Origin: Microvelia longipes
Taxonomy: Eukaryota > Arthropoda > Insecta > Hemiptera > Veliidae
Length of the DNA: 64,000 bases
Assembly (NCBI GenBank): GCA_018340805.1
Contig: JACMZG010001914.1
Location: 19,728,781-19,792,780 of the forward strand
Reading direction: 5' to 3'
Shown here piece after piece: positions 11,197 to 23,410 of the stretch; position 1 is the stretch's first letter, and each line of letters begins with the position of its first letter. The notes beneath the pieces are model-generated. The model had not been told where the DNA came from, did not search any database, and saw only the letters and a list, made by a program, of their open reading frames with translations. The position numbers and the translations under genes were made by a program.

Positions 11197-12537
11197 TTTG
11201 GAGAGGAACCAGTAGTCGCTGGGGCAGTCGAACCAGCTGCTGGAGAGGCAAAGGAAAATAACAAAGAAGGAGGAGATCAGGTTGCCGCTGAAACTGGTGG
11301 ATATCATGGGCCTCCACCTCCTCTGCCTGGTCTAGGTAGTATAGGGGGGCCGCCCATAGGTGGCATTCCGCATAACCATGCACCACAATCTAGTCTACAA
11401 CTTGGATCACCTCTTCCTCTCCCTTGGCCTCCTGCGAAAGCACCCGACTTACCAGCCATCGTCTCATTGGACGTCAAGTGTGAGAAAAACGCTATGAAGG
11501 TATATTTAAGTTTCGATAAACCATTTTATGGTATAGTTTTCAGTAAAGGTCATTTCGGCAATGCTAACTGTGTCCATCTCCCACCTGGTTTAGGCCGCGC
11601 CCAAGCACATTTTGAAATTGGTGTTCACACTTGCGGAACAGCCGGTAACGCCGAAAACGGATTTTACGGTTACGGTTCCGAATCTGGCAGTGGAACTTAT
11701 TTTGAAAACGTCGTAGTTGTACAGTACGATCCTCAAGTGCAAGAGGTTTGGGATCAAGCTCGAAAATTGCGCTGTACCTGGCACGATCAATACGAGAAAT
11801 CTGTTACTTTCCGTCCCTTTCCGGTGGATACACTTGATGTTGTACGTGCTGATTTTGCAGGAGACAATGTCGGTTGCTGGATGCAGATACAAGTAGGCCG
11901 AGGTCCTTGGGCATCTGAAGTATCAGGGTTAGTTAAAATCGGTCAAACAATGACGATGGTATTAGCTATCAAAGACGATGATACTAAATTTGATATGTTG
12001 GTCAGAAATTGCGTAGCTCATGATGGAAAACGAGCACCAATACAACTTGTAGACCATAATGGATGTGTTGTCCGTCATAAACTAATGTCTAGATTTACAA
12101 AAATCAAAAATTTCGGTTCATCAGCTAGTGTGCTATCCTACGCTCATTTTCAAGCCTTTAAATTTCCCGATTCGATGGAAGTTCATTTTCAATGTACGAT
12201 ACAGATCTGTAGGTATCAATGCCCGGATCAGTGTTCAGAAGGTATTGAACATTTTAGAGAAGACAGAAGGTACAAAAGAGAAATCGGTTCCGAAGTTGGA
12301 GTCAATCGAATTATTAAAGTCGTTTCTGCTGGCGATCTTACTTTCTTGCTTGATAATTCGTCAGCACCAACCATCGTATTCCCGGGACAAGAAGAACTTC
12401 GTCATGACGATAATGTGATCTGCATGACAACACCTGGTTTCACGATAACTCTATTCCTACTTCTGGGCGTTCTAACGACGTCCTGTATTGTATCCGCTTT
12501 CCTTTGTTGTCGTTTGAAATCGAAAGTCAAGCACTAA
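11197..12537 (+). CDS. ZP-domain apical matrix protein (dusky/miniature/dusky-like family), main exon
   Basis: The acceptor is tttcag at 11191-11196 and the stop TAA is at 12535-12537. In the joined protein the order is: acidic then Pro/Gly-rich stretch (about residues 19-105), ZP domain (about 112-365, cysteine-rich, with the blocks QEVWDQARKLRCTW, KIGQTMTMVLAIKDD and ICRYQCPDQC), a basic furin-type site RYKR (376-379), and one C-terminal membrane helix (about 431-456) with a short basic tail. This is the standard plan of insect membrane-anchored ZP proteins that are cleaved and polymerise at the apical surface, where they shape cuticle, hairs and wing cells. The block order matches the dusky/miniature/dusky-like subfamily; I cannot tell which paralogue, so no symbol is given. 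The frame is open throughout and coding GC is clearly above the flanks. An antisense ORF at 11177-11386 is a shadow. Confidence 0.93.
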   Translation, partial: FGEEPVVAGAVEPAAGEAKENNKEGGDQVAAETGGYHGPPPPLPGLGSIGGPPIGGIPHNHAPQSSLQLGSPLPLPWPPAKAPDLPAIVSLDVKCEKNAMKVYLSFDKPFYGIVFSKGHFGNANCVHLPPGLGRAQAHFEIGVHTCGTAGNAENGFYGYGSESGSGTYFENVVVVQYDPQVQEVWDQARKLRCTWHDQYEKSVTFRPFPVDTLDVVRADFAGDNVGCWMQIQVGRGPWASEVSGLVKIGQTMTMVLAIKDDDTKFDMLVRNCVAHDGKRAPIQLVDHNGCVVRHKLMSRFTKIKNFGSSASVLSYAHFQAFKFPDSMEVHFQCTIQICRYQCPDQCSEGIEHFREDRRYKREIGSEVGVNRIIKVVSAGDLTFLLDNSSAPTIVFPGQEELRHDDNVICMTTPGFTITLFLLLGVLTTSCIVSAFLCCRLKSKVKH

Positions 12538-12761
12538 GGACGACCTCACGATGACACCTTTCTCTGCAGTTCCTTCTTCCACCTTCTTTCTTTTTTACCT
12601 CTTTTTGTACCTTCCTTTTTGTGACATTCCATATTCGTTTCACTTTTTTTCCTTTGTTGCACTTTTATGTTATCTTGTTTACTATTTTATAAATGAAAGT
12701 GAACTTTTCGTTATTCGTATTTTTACTTTTGTTTAAACTTAATACAATTAAACCAAATAAA
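12538..12761 (+). other. Putative 3' UTR of the ZP-domain gene with poly(A) signal
   Basis: Pyrimidine-rich sequence follows the stop codon and ends with a canonical AATAAA at 12756-12761. The true cleavage site is not visible, and further AATAAA motifs occur downstream in the A/T-rich flank. Confidence 0.5.
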
Positions 12762-13281
12762 CATACAAGATTAAGAAATTAAAGAAAGTTAATTTAAATT
12801 AAACATAATTAAAAAAGTTTTGTCTAAACAAACTTTTCTTGTATGTATAATTTGTATTTGTTAATGATTTTGTTTTTATAAAAACAAGCTTATGTTGAAA
12901 CAATTTACTAAAACAAAGTGAAATCTCGAATACCATCACAAGAATTAGACAAAAGAAGGATTAATTCAGAACAGAAAATAATAATTATAAAGATTAAATA
13001 AATAAATCTTTTAACAATAAAGGTAATTAAACAAGTAAGATTAATTTCTACATATATCAATTAATTATCATCACTTTTTTGTTAAATTATGTCTTAAACG
13101 ATTAAATATATATACCTATGATAAAAACTTGCTAATAATTAGCAAGCTTATTAAAAACAAGTAGAAAAAGAATTAATTAAATTTAAATGCTTGAATTTTT
13201 TTAAGATAAACTTTTCGTTTTTTTCAAGTAAATATTGTAAATGTTAATAAATTAATATAATCAATTAATAAAATTATAAAT

Positions 13282-13329
<48 letters not shown>

Positions 13330-15180
13330 CTATAAAAAATATTTGTATCCTATAAATATAAATATTGCTATAAAAAAAATATTATAAAGATAATTTATGA
13401 AGAGTAAAAACAATATCAAACAAAAATATAAAATATAACAACTAAAAGTAAAATAATAATTAAGTATGAATGACCATGGAATAAATACATTAATGAATTA
13501 TGATTAATTTAATTTATTTTATTTAAAAACGATTGTGACATTTTTTATTTTAATACTAATAAAGATAGTATTCCAGACTATTTGGCATACAGCTTCGCAG
13601 CCAATAATAATTTTGATATCAATATAAAACAATATTTTTCACTCAAGTGACATTTTCTCAAGTAAAGGAACGCATTATAAATATAATAAATAATAACAAT
13701 GAACAAAAACAAAAAATCAAACTGTGTATAAATAGAGATAAATAAAAAAATTAAAAAAATTACGTTAAAAAAACTTACGTGAACGTTAATAAAATTAAGT
13801 CATCAACAAATAAAGTAAACATAAAACTTATGACACATGGGTACTTGTACTTACTATGAATAATGAAATTTAAATTTCTATTAAAAATAACAAGAAAAAT
13901 GCAAAAAAGATAAAAAAAAATAAACAAATAAAAGATTGTTCAACAAAGTATTTGTCTAGACAAATAAAAAAAGAATTAATAAAATTATGAATGACTAAAC
14001 TTGAAAATATAGTAGGTGTTCCTAAATAAAAATTGTAAAAATGGAAGTATTAATACATAACTATAGAAGTATAATTATCTAAGTATGGTATAAATTAAAG
14101 TATTAATTCGTAATAATAATACAAGTATTAACAATCTAAAAGTGACAGTAAAATAGTTCAAGTAAAAGAAATAAAAATCAACAGACAAATAATAACAGTT
14201 GTAAAAATAAGGAAAAATCTGTAAGTAAAGTAAAAGAAAAAATAGCAAAAAATGTTAGGCAAGCATTTATAAGTAAAAGTAATTTCTTTTATCTTTCCTA
14301 TTTGTTGTGCTTATTTATCTTTATTACTTTTATTTGTGAGTAATAATACTTAAAGTAATAATTAAGAAGGACCTCCCTCGTGATAAAAAGTAAAAAAGTA
14401 ACAGTAAAAAAAATTAAAATTATGTATTTATAAATAAAAAGCGAAGATATTTGTAGGTCAGAGGGTGTAGGCTAGTATTTGGACCAATCCGTTATAATGT
14501 TAAGGCCGCACCCCTTGCCTTCTCCTGGCGGGATCTCGTTTGATGATCCCTCACTCTTATTATTCAACTTCCTCATTTAAGATACTTTAGCTTTAGTTCC
14601 TTTAGACCTACTTTATCATATAGTAGTATAAATTATACAAAAAATTAAGAGTATTTTTAACATGGTTTCTTCGTGAAAAAAATGCAACAAAAAATTGGGT
14701 TTATCACTTTCTTCACAATGCATTAGCATATTTTTTTTACATATTCGTCAAAACTGACTGAAAAGTAGATACTCATTCTGCGGAATAGTTATACTGTAAT
14801 AATTACTGATTAATTCTACCAATTACGACAAGTCGTACACGAACATAGACGGAACGCAAGCACAGACTTATTTTAACTCCGCGTTAATACTCTCCACTCC
14901 AAATTATTGTCGAGTCTTCTTTATGTTTCTTTTCCAGTGACATCTCTTTCCTGACCATAAATTACCAAAAAATTCGAGTTTAAATTTTAAATTGACCTAG
15001 AGTTTGTACTTCCATTGCTTGATATATAATGTTATTTATTTTTTAACAGCGTCTAATTTTATTTTGGAAACTTAGTTATTACCTTGTTAGCATCACTAGC
15101 GCTCAAAAGAACTTTTTTACTGTTGATCTAAGATATTACTTGTACTAAAAAAAGCCTAAAAATTAATAAGAAGAGAAAGA
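12762..15180. other. A/T-rich intergenic DNA, no gene seen
   Basis: Long runs of A-rich sequence with frequent stops in all frames. It includes a (TA)n tract at 13283-13328. A mildly GC-richer patch at 14455-14580 has no recognisable identity. Confidence 0.6.
13283..13328. repeat. (TA)n microsatellite
   Basis: A short AT dinucleotide run. Confidence 0.93.
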
Positions 15181-15189
15181 AGTCTCTTA

Positions 15190-15370
15190 TTAAGATTATC
15201 ATGATGATGGATTATTATCCAGGTCTCACTACTTAAGTAAGAACCCTTTGGCCTCTTATCCACCCTGTAGCCTCAGTACTGAGGGCAGCTCCACAGCCAA
15301 ATGGATGTCCAGTAGCAGTCTGCCGTATTAGAAGTTTTGCAAGCCGCATACTGCCATGACATGAGCTAGT
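15190..15370. other. Unusual GC-richer patch of unknown nature
   Basis: A block of about 170 bp (for example ggcctcttatccaccctgta and ggcagctccacagccaaatg) stands out from the A/T-rich flanks. It has no long ORF. It could be a dispersed repeat; no second copy was found in this window. Confidence 0.3.
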
Positions 15371-15530
15371 TAAAAAATTAGTTGTTTTGTTTACGTTTTA
15401 AACTAGTATGTGCATTAATTTTCAGCTTGGTCTGATTCCCCATTTTTAGTGATTTTTTTTATTATTGTAAAGTAATTATTGTGGATATGACGTCATGACG
15501 TCATAAACAATAGGTTCAGACGTTCATTAG

Positions 15531-15556
15531 TATATATATATATATTATATATATAT

Positions 15557-15614
<58 letters not shown>

Positions 15615-15637
15615 AATATATATATATATAATATATT
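15531..15637. repeat. Interrupted (TA)n microsatellite
   Basis: An AT run broken by TTA/ATA interruptions. Just upstream is the segment tgacgtcatgacgtcataaa, related to the flank of the (TA)n tract near 1030. Confidence 0.93.
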
Positions 15638-16254
15638 TCATTTCATCATTCATATAAAATCATAATCAGTGAGTCCACCTTTTCAGAATAATCACCTGTC
15701 CTTCCATGATCTAATTTTATTATATAATTTTTTATTTGGAAATTCGCTAAAAAGGTTTACAGCTTCTCATTTTTTTAATTACATAACTAATGCCACGCCG
15801 CTATAATGCCATAAAATAAAGGAAATAATAACAACTAAAATGAAAAAAAAATTACGTATTTCATTTTGACATTGACAATGGAAAGAAGGAAACGAGAAAT
15901 GTTAGCTTTTACATTTTTCCATCGAAAGTTATTGATACGACATCAAAATAAGATGTTACTTTTAATATACATCACTTGTTAATAATAAATGTATTATTAT
16001 TATTTTTTGAAAAATTATTAGAGAAAACAATTTACCACAAACCTAAGAAATGTGACATCACATAATTAGTTTACATATTAGCAGAACTAATTTTATCAAT
16101 AAGCCTCTCGTTTTTCAAAGCCTATATCAATTAATCGAATTACTGTTTGGCTAGAAAAAACAAAATTATATTTACTAAACTGCCTAATGTATTGCGATAG
16201 TTACTAAAAAAAACTGTAAAATATCAATTGTCCTTTGTATGGACAATACAAGGA

Positions 16255-16380
16255 CTAATTGTATTGTACTACGTTTGCGAGTGCTGACCAATCAGATCGA
16301 TTTGACCAAAGGGCCGTTTTCAGCATGTTGTTCCGGTTAGTAGGCGGAGTTACTCGGTGGGCGTGTCTGAAAAATCAAGG
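16255..16380 (+). promoter_or_regulatory. Isolated GC-richer patch with CCAAT-like and GC-box-like motifs
   Basis: The patch contains gaccaatcag (CCAAT-like, about 16288), ggcggagtt and gggcgtg within 100 bp, in otherwise A/T-rich DNA. No gene starts downstream that I can recognise, so a promoter role is only a possibility. It may equally be part of a dispersed element. Confidence 0.2.
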
Positions 16381-16849
16381 AGGCTTTGCTGATCATAGTG
16401 ACCGAAAAAAGGTGGCTTACTTGACTAAGGTATACTAATATTTTTGTCAGTTTAACCAATTTTTGTTTGTTTTTGGCCTATTTTTTTTGTTAGAGAATCT
16501 GATCAGCAATCTAATATTAACGTATAAATCTTTTTTTATGCATTCATCTTAATTAAATTTAGAAATTATGTTTGATCAAAACACAATGTCAACTTTGAAC
16601 GATAATTGTTCTTAATCGCCGTTAGCTGAAAAAATATATTCATACAGCAGTTGGGGAGAATGAAATATTAAAGCTAAAAAATAAAATAAACCATATGATT
16701 AATTTTCTTTGAAAATACACTGAAGATATTTCTGATCAATGACGTCATAGCATGACCGGCATTCAAGCCACTTTAAAAGCCCTAGATTAAACCTTATCGA
16801 TATTAATTAATCAAAGGAAGTTAAATATAAAGTAGTCGACCGATAGCCC

Positions 16850-16980
16850 CCGGTCTCGCCTATCTCCGTGGGTTCGGAATCCCATACAACCTGTAGTCAG
16901 GTTATAATCAGGTCAAGAAGAATCCTTCCTTAACCTTGACACTTGTTCATCTCCCGCCCTACATTCCCATACCTATTAAT
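16850..16980 (+). repeat. Possible degenerate tRNA-derived SINE
   Basis: The segment gtgggttcggaatccca resembles a pol III box B (T-arm). A convincing box A is missing and no cloverleaf can be drawn, so it is not a tRNA gene. Confidence 0.25.
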
Positions 16981-17350
16981 TAGCTAAAGAAGGAATAATT
17001 ATACTTAATAAATTGTAGTTTTTAAATAAAAAATTAAAACTGTATCGTCAATTAATCATATTTTTGAAAAATCGTTCGGCTAATTTATTCTTTTTCAAAA
17101 CTTCCTTCTTCTTATTTCTCAATTTTTATTAAAGTGAAAGGGAAGTAGTATTAAGGAAAGTAACCAGTTGAAGCGTTAATTCATTCTTTCGGCAAATAGG
17201 ACATCGATGCATACTTTATACCTAGTTCTAGACATATTTTAAATTATTTATTTAATTTAAATTATTTTAAAACAATTATGAGTTTAGCATTATCGCCTAT
17301 TGAAAAATACTGAGCTTTTTATGACATAAGGCGATGGCATAATAGGGAGT

Positions 17351-17370
17351 TACACACACATATATGTATG

Positions 17371-17440
<70 letters not shown>
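17351..17440. repeat. (TA)n microsatellite
   Basis: An AT run with TAATA interruptions, preceded by a short CA/TG stretch. Confidence 0.94.
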
Positions 17441-17442
<2 letters not shown>

Positions 17443-17815
17443 GAAAGGGTCGAGTACAAGAGTTCCTGACAGAGTTTATTTAAAGTACTAAGTTCAGTAT
17501 CATTTTGAGTTCGATCCTCGGATACAACATTAGATGAGGATCAAATATGTTTTAATGTGATTATATATTCTTGGAGGAAACATAATATTAAATGCAACAT
17601 AATATTGAATATTAAATACTATAATTGTCAAATTATTACCACATTTTTAAATGAAAGTAATTAACGCGTAAGCCGGTTCTAAACCATAACTTAAGCTTTA
17701 GTGACATTTATTTGTATCTAAGACATACTTTAATTTAAGTATTGTTTTAGAATACCATCCTAACAGTAAGTAAAGTGATTTAAAATTCTAATAACCAAAC
17801 CTGGACGTAAAAAAA

Positions 17816-18604
17816 GACTGTTGAGCCCCAAAGGTGTAACTTGCTGGCTTGACTTATTTTGGCACCCTGATAAATGATCAAATGGCCTGCCATTTCATAT
17901 CGGGTAATTTTGGCCACTGTGCTCCTCAAAAGTCCAGAAAATGGACCCAAAATCAGTTTTTGCCCTATGGAGGTGTTTCTATCATGTTTATTAAAAACAG
18001 TGAAAGCTTCATATTTTAAGTTTAATAAATTTGTGACAAATTAATTTTTTAACCTTCAGTATTGGTTTAGTAGAACCAGAGTTATAGCTGTTCTAATGTT
18101 AATACAAATACAAAAAAATACACATTTCGCTAATCATACGTATTTTTTAAAGTTTGAGTTTTCATCCATTATTCAGCATTATATGTCAAACATTAAATCA
18201 TTATACATGAGAGCTGTGCTCCTTTTTTTCTCTAGAGGAGCTCTATATTACCTGTGATTTGATATTGATAAAATGTGCTTGATTTTTAAAAATGCCTGTA
18301 TCCTAATCATGATAAGATAGAAATAGAAAAAGCAGTTTTAGGATGTAATTTAGGATTGTTTTGTATTTTCGGTAATATTTAAACAGTTATGCCTCTGGAT
18401 CTATTGAACCAATTAAAATAAAAACCCTTTATTGTTATTGATGAGAACATTAGAAACACCCCAGTAGAGAAAAATTGATTTTGTGGCCATTTTCTGGACT
18501 TAGGAGGGGCCAAAAACACCCGATCTTAAATGGCAGGTCATCTGATCCTTTATAAGGGTGCTAAAATAAATCAATCTAGCAGGATAAATCTCATCGGAAC
18601 AGTC
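17816..18604. mobile_element. Foldback element, about 790 bp
   Basis: The left end gactgtt, then gacttattttggcaccctg, gcctgccattt and gtccagaaaatgg, recur on the right in reverse complement (ccattttctggac, aaatggcaggtc, agggtgctaaaataaatc, aacagtc). There is no coding ORF; the 70-codon ORF at 18500-18712 lies across its end and is spurious. It is likely a non-autonomous DNA element. Confidence 0.68.
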
Positions 18605-19296
18605 TCGTTTGAGTCTGGATCTTGGACTATAAAGAAATGATACAATATTATAAACTAAAAGTTGAAAACGAAATTTTATTGTATACTTTGAATAATAAAA
18701 AATGTTGATCAAAGTAAAAGTAACTTTTTGTTTAATAACTTTTAATTCTTCTCTTTGTTTATACGGGTTTCTTTTATTTTGAATTTTTTTATACCTTTTT
18801 TATTGATTTTTAATTTATAGCTTTTAAATCTTTGAAAGTTACTCGGGTTGAAAAAAGTTGATACAAAATAATAAAAAAAGAACAAAAATAAAAGATAGAA
18901 ATGAAATTAAGAAAACGATAAAAAGGAATCAATACATAAATAAAATAAATTAAATGAGGTAAAGAAATGACAAACAGAAAATAAAAGGTAGAACAAAATC
19001 ACAGATGTTAGTCTATGAAGATTTATGACAACTTTCTCTTAACTCGAGGTAATAAACAAGAAAAATATAAAGAAGAAGAACAAGAAAAAGTTTTTGAGTA
19101 ATTGGCCTATAGCCTTACAATTAATCGCAAACAGAATGTCTGAAGTATATGAAAATGACTGTGTCCATCGGGATGTAATTGCATCAGTCTTAACAGAATG
19201 GTTTGCATATAAAGGTGGCTGTATAATTTATCTCAAAACGTATCACAGACTAAACGTCTTAAAAAGCATATAAGTTGTAATCTAACTTGCATATAA

Positions 19297-19455
19297 GGTA
19301 ATAATATATATGCAATAATATATATATGCATATATATTATATTGTGCATATATATGCAATAATATATACATATATATTATATTGTCGGCATATATATGCA
19401 ATAATATATATATGCATATATATTATATTGTCGGCATATATATGCAATAATATAA
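19297..19455. repeat. Palindromic tandem repeat of TATATGCAATAATATA type
   Basis: Units reading gcatatatatgcaataatat and its near reverse complement alternate about three times. Two copies are separated by the phrase attgtcggcatatatatgc. The array can form strong hairpins. Confidence 0.75.
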
Positions 19456-20201
19456 AGGAAGTAAAAAAAAATTGGCTGAAGCTAAGATTTCCCGAAAATT
19501 AAGGAAAATAATAAATTTGATATCAGAAGATGTGTAGGTTAAAAACGACATTTTCTGATTTTTAAACTGAAGAACAGTTAACAGAACATAAAAATATTTT
19601 ATATTGATTTTATTTTGAACTGAGTGTATAGCACAAGTAAATTTTAATTTATAAAAATAATAAAGGACGTTCTATCGAGAAAAAATAAGTAAAAATTAGC
19701 TTAAATACACGAAGATTTTTGTCTGTTTCTTGAAGATAGTTTTTACATAAATTAAAAATTTAAGTTAAATTATCTGATTTTATTAATTGAAAAAATAGTA
19801 TGTTTTAATATGTTAAAATAAAATTCATTCTTATTTATTTTCTTGTATAACTTTTAATTAATATTAATAATTAAATCATTTTCTTCTATTTATTTTTTCA
19901 ATAATTGATTTTTGAAAACGTCTTTTAGCGTATTTTATGTTTATTTTAAAGTCTTAAGTGTATTGTGAAGAAAATTTATCAAAAACCTCTACCGTAAAGA
20001 AAAAAAATATTAAAAATGAATAAATATTTTAATACTTTAAATATAATTATAAAAAAATCAAGTAATCGGATGAAAATTTCTTATAAATGAAATTATTTAA
20101 TTAGTCAGTTACATTAAGTTATTATAAAAAATATATATTATAAAATTTGTATGAAAAAAAAGAATTTGAACGTCTTTGAAAAAGAAGTAGAAAGTAAAAA
20201 G

Positions 20202-20298
20202 AAAATAATTTGATAAAGATACCATAATAAAATAATTTGATAAAGATACCATAATAAAATAATTTGATAAAGATACCATAATAAAATAATTTGATAAA
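20202..20298. repeat. 27-bp tandem repeat, about 3.6 copies
   Basis: The unit aaaataatttgataaagata plus ccataat repeats at 20202, 20229 and 20256, with a partial copy at 20283. Three copies look identical, which suggests recent expansion. It produces a spurious repetitive ORF on the minus strand. Confidence 0.9.
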
Positions 20299-22892
20299 AT
20301 ATAATAAATGTACGTGATGCTTTCTTAAAAATCATCTAAAAACAAAAATGCCTATTTAAATTAAAAAATGCTTCCCACTCTTTTTTGGGAGATAAGACAG
20401 CAAATAAAACTATTTTTTTAATCGTTAAAAATAAGTAGGATCCAATGAAAGTATTCTTAGAAACACATGTTAGAAGAAAGTCTACCTTAGGTAGGCAGTG
20501 CTATGAGAAAAACTAATAAAGTATTAGTAACTTTGGTGAGATCTGTATCAAGGACTCAGGGCCTTCTGGTTGCAAACATAACATCTGTTAATAGAAAACA
20601 AATTTTAAAATTTGGAAAATATTAAATGAATTTTCTATTAATGAAAACTTTTTCACCCACCTCAATATCGAATTCTAATGATGTTTATTACAGTTTAATA
20701 AGACTTCTGAAGTCGCAAAAACCATTTTGAACCAACACTGATTTTACATAAGACTCACTTTTGCTTTAAAAATGTTTAAGATTCAACAATAACCCCTAAA
20801 AAAATCATACAAACTATGCTTAAAAGTAAAGTTTGATTTGAAGGTCTTTTGGGACTTAAAAAAAGTGATTAAACAAAGAAAGTATTTGAGACGAAGTTGT
20901 GGACCGTGACCTCTAAAAGCTTGGCGAGGTGCTCGCCGGTAGACAAACCTGCACTCTCACCACTTTCAAATACCGTCCGCATACCAAGCACTTGACTTCG
21001 TTTTCTTTAGTCAATTTGTTTAACAACTTGCTTCCTTTGTTTAACATTTTAACACTTATTGAATAATTTATATAAACTTTAGCCTTAAAATAAAGAACTA
21101 AATGTTCATAAAATAGGTGTAAGAAAGATCTTAACTAAATAAAGTTGATTTTAATTGTTAAAATATAAGAGAAATAAATTTTACCTTACTCCTTGAAATA
21201 TAGGTATAAATGTAATCTATGACGACTAAAACTAAACATATAAACAAGTAATTTTAACTGTGTGATATTACAAAATTGGCAATCCTGTAATACTCCGGTA
21301 AAGAATGGTTAGAATATCATACGATAGACAGTTTTACAGCTCATATTTATGTTTCATTTGCTCCCGATATTTAGTTGGTTAATTCCCAAGACCAATAAAA
21401 AAACTAGTTAGCTTTACTAACATTAAACTATCGTAACATTATAGTCACCTATCTACACTCTTTCTAAATGCGACTTTAAACTCTGTCGTACTGAATTTAA
21501 TTTTCATGTTCATTTATTTGTTATTCCTACTAAATCCCGACCAAGGACTGAAAAATGTTAATAGTGCGCCGATATCTCTTAGTACAGTCTATTTTTAATG
21601 AAACAGCTTTAATGAAATGTTTGTTTATTATTATTATTTAATTTTGAATTTACATTACATATCATTAAACATCATGAATAAATATTATTATAAATTGACA
21701 ACTGACTATACTGAGTTCCGTATTAATCTAATAAATTTACATTATAACTGAATATACTGAGTTTTGCATCACTCAAATAGATAGAAATTAACAGCTGGCT
21801 ATTACTCGAACTATATGGAATAAAGATTAAACACGATGTAAGTGTTTGTAATTCTCACCGAATTTTTAACTTCTAGATCAAGCTAAGTTGTTGCATAGAT
21901 AAATAAGAGATTGCGCTTAAAGTTAATCCCCCAATATTTTAGCGAATTTTCCAAAGGAAAAATTACCTAATAAGATCGGGGTTAAGTTTTTCTTTATTCC
22001 CGCATTGTAATACAACAATAGTCCAATTTTTTTTTTTGTTAGAATAATTAACCTGAGTGCGATAAATTGATTTTTCTTAAAAAAACCTTTCCTAGTGACT
22101 AAAACAATATTGGGTCTAATACATATAAAAATATTTTTTGTTGTATTACTCTTATTTTTCGTACCTGTACAGTACCTTACAAGTACCAAAAGTTCTCTTT
22201 GATTACATTACTCATCACATCCGTTCGTCAATAAAATAGACCGAAATAACTTCATCACAAAGTTAAGGTAGTGAAACCATTTTTTTTATTAAAACTGCAA
22301 ATCATTACAGTATTTACAAGATATATATTAACACGTATCATTCAGGCCCTACAAGTTTACAGCTAATAGAAAGCGTATACTTTTCATATACGCTAGCGGC
22401 TTGTGTATGACTAATCCATCAAAAAATTGTGCGCACCATAAAGCGAATGATTTGTTTAATCTTCGCGTAACTTACTTTAACAGAATACCGTACAGTCTCC
22501 GTAAATTAATATAAAAAGGTACATTACAGTTTATATTCATTACTTGCGAAGTTTTTTTTTAGATACGGATATTGTACACTTTTACAAAAACTTCGTCCTC
22601 AATGTTCGTTCAATATGTCTACCTGTCTAATAACGCATTTTTTTTTAAATGGAGAAAGTATTAAAAAAATTGTTACTTTTTACCTCGAGTATTTACCCTT
22701 AATAACTTTCAAAGTAATAAGTATTAAAAGAAATATAAATAGGCAATCTATGTGGCGGGAAAAATTTTACGAAGTCTGGACAAGTCATACTTTTAGATGG
22801 TATGGCTTTCTTTTTGAATGGTCTGACAACGTGCAGCTCTTCTAGAAGTAAACCAGATATAGTCAGCCATATAGATTTATTACTAGAAGCAT

Positions 22893-23200
22893 GGAGATAT
22901 TATTAATAGAGGGGCCTTATTGGTAATTTTCATAAGCATCGAAAAAGTAACCTAAACTCCATCGACTATTATGTAATCAAATTAAAAGAACAAATTTATA
23001 GTAACTACTGTAGCAGAACGTTTAAAATACAAATCAAAACACAATCAAGGTGCGGGAAGCTAAAATTAATTGATTTATTATAACCTTAACTCAATCTTGG
23101 AGGAGGTTACACGAAGCCCCTGAGAGCCCCAAAATTATGTTTCAGGCTTTTCAATGTATCGAGATAAGCTATGCCCTCTCTAGGAATATATCTCTATGAC
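22893..23200 (+). mobile_element. MITE family GAGATATTATTACTAGAGGGG, copy 1
   Basis: The left end is gagatattattaatagagggg and the right end (tctctaggaatatatctct) is its approximate complement. Internal blocks (ggttacacgaagcccctga, tcaatgtatcgagataagc) are shared with the copies at 39.1 and 35.1 kb. Confidence 0.6.
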
Positions 23201-23323
23201 TAGATGGACCCTTTTGGTTAAATTTTGAAACATCAAAAATATAACCTGACCTCCATCGACTATCAATATTATCAAACAAACTAAACAACAAAATTTTTTC
23301 TTTTTATATACATACATACATAC

Positions 23324-23329
<6 letters not shown>

Positions 23330-23404
<75 letters not shown>

Positions 23405-23410
23405 ATATAC
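23330..23410. repeat. (TA)n microsatellite
   Basis: An AT run preceded by (CATA)n. Confidence 0.95.

Larger units (their letters stand above)
18605..22880. other. A/T-rich intergenic DNA, no gene seen
   Basis: Apart from the small repeats listed separately at 19.3 and 20.2 kb, it holds only a roughly 180-bp inverted patch at about 20860-21040. Short ORFs here lack coding composition. Confidence 0.55.

Noticed and set aside
11177..11892. Antisense ORFs opposite the ZP exon
   Set aside because: Shadows of the real + strand exon, which has a recognisable domain.
12128..12418. Second + strand ORF within the ZP exon
   Set aside because: An alternative frame of the ZP coding sequence.
16850..16980. 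tRNA gene
   Set aside because: Only a box-B-like segment; no acceptor stem or anticodon arm can be drawn.
20202..20298. CRISPR array
   Set aside because: Direct repeats without unique spacers in eukaryotic DNA; it is a minisatellite.
22615..22845. 76-codon ORF on the plus strand
   Set aside because: No recognisable motif, A/T-driven codons and no splice or poly(A) context.
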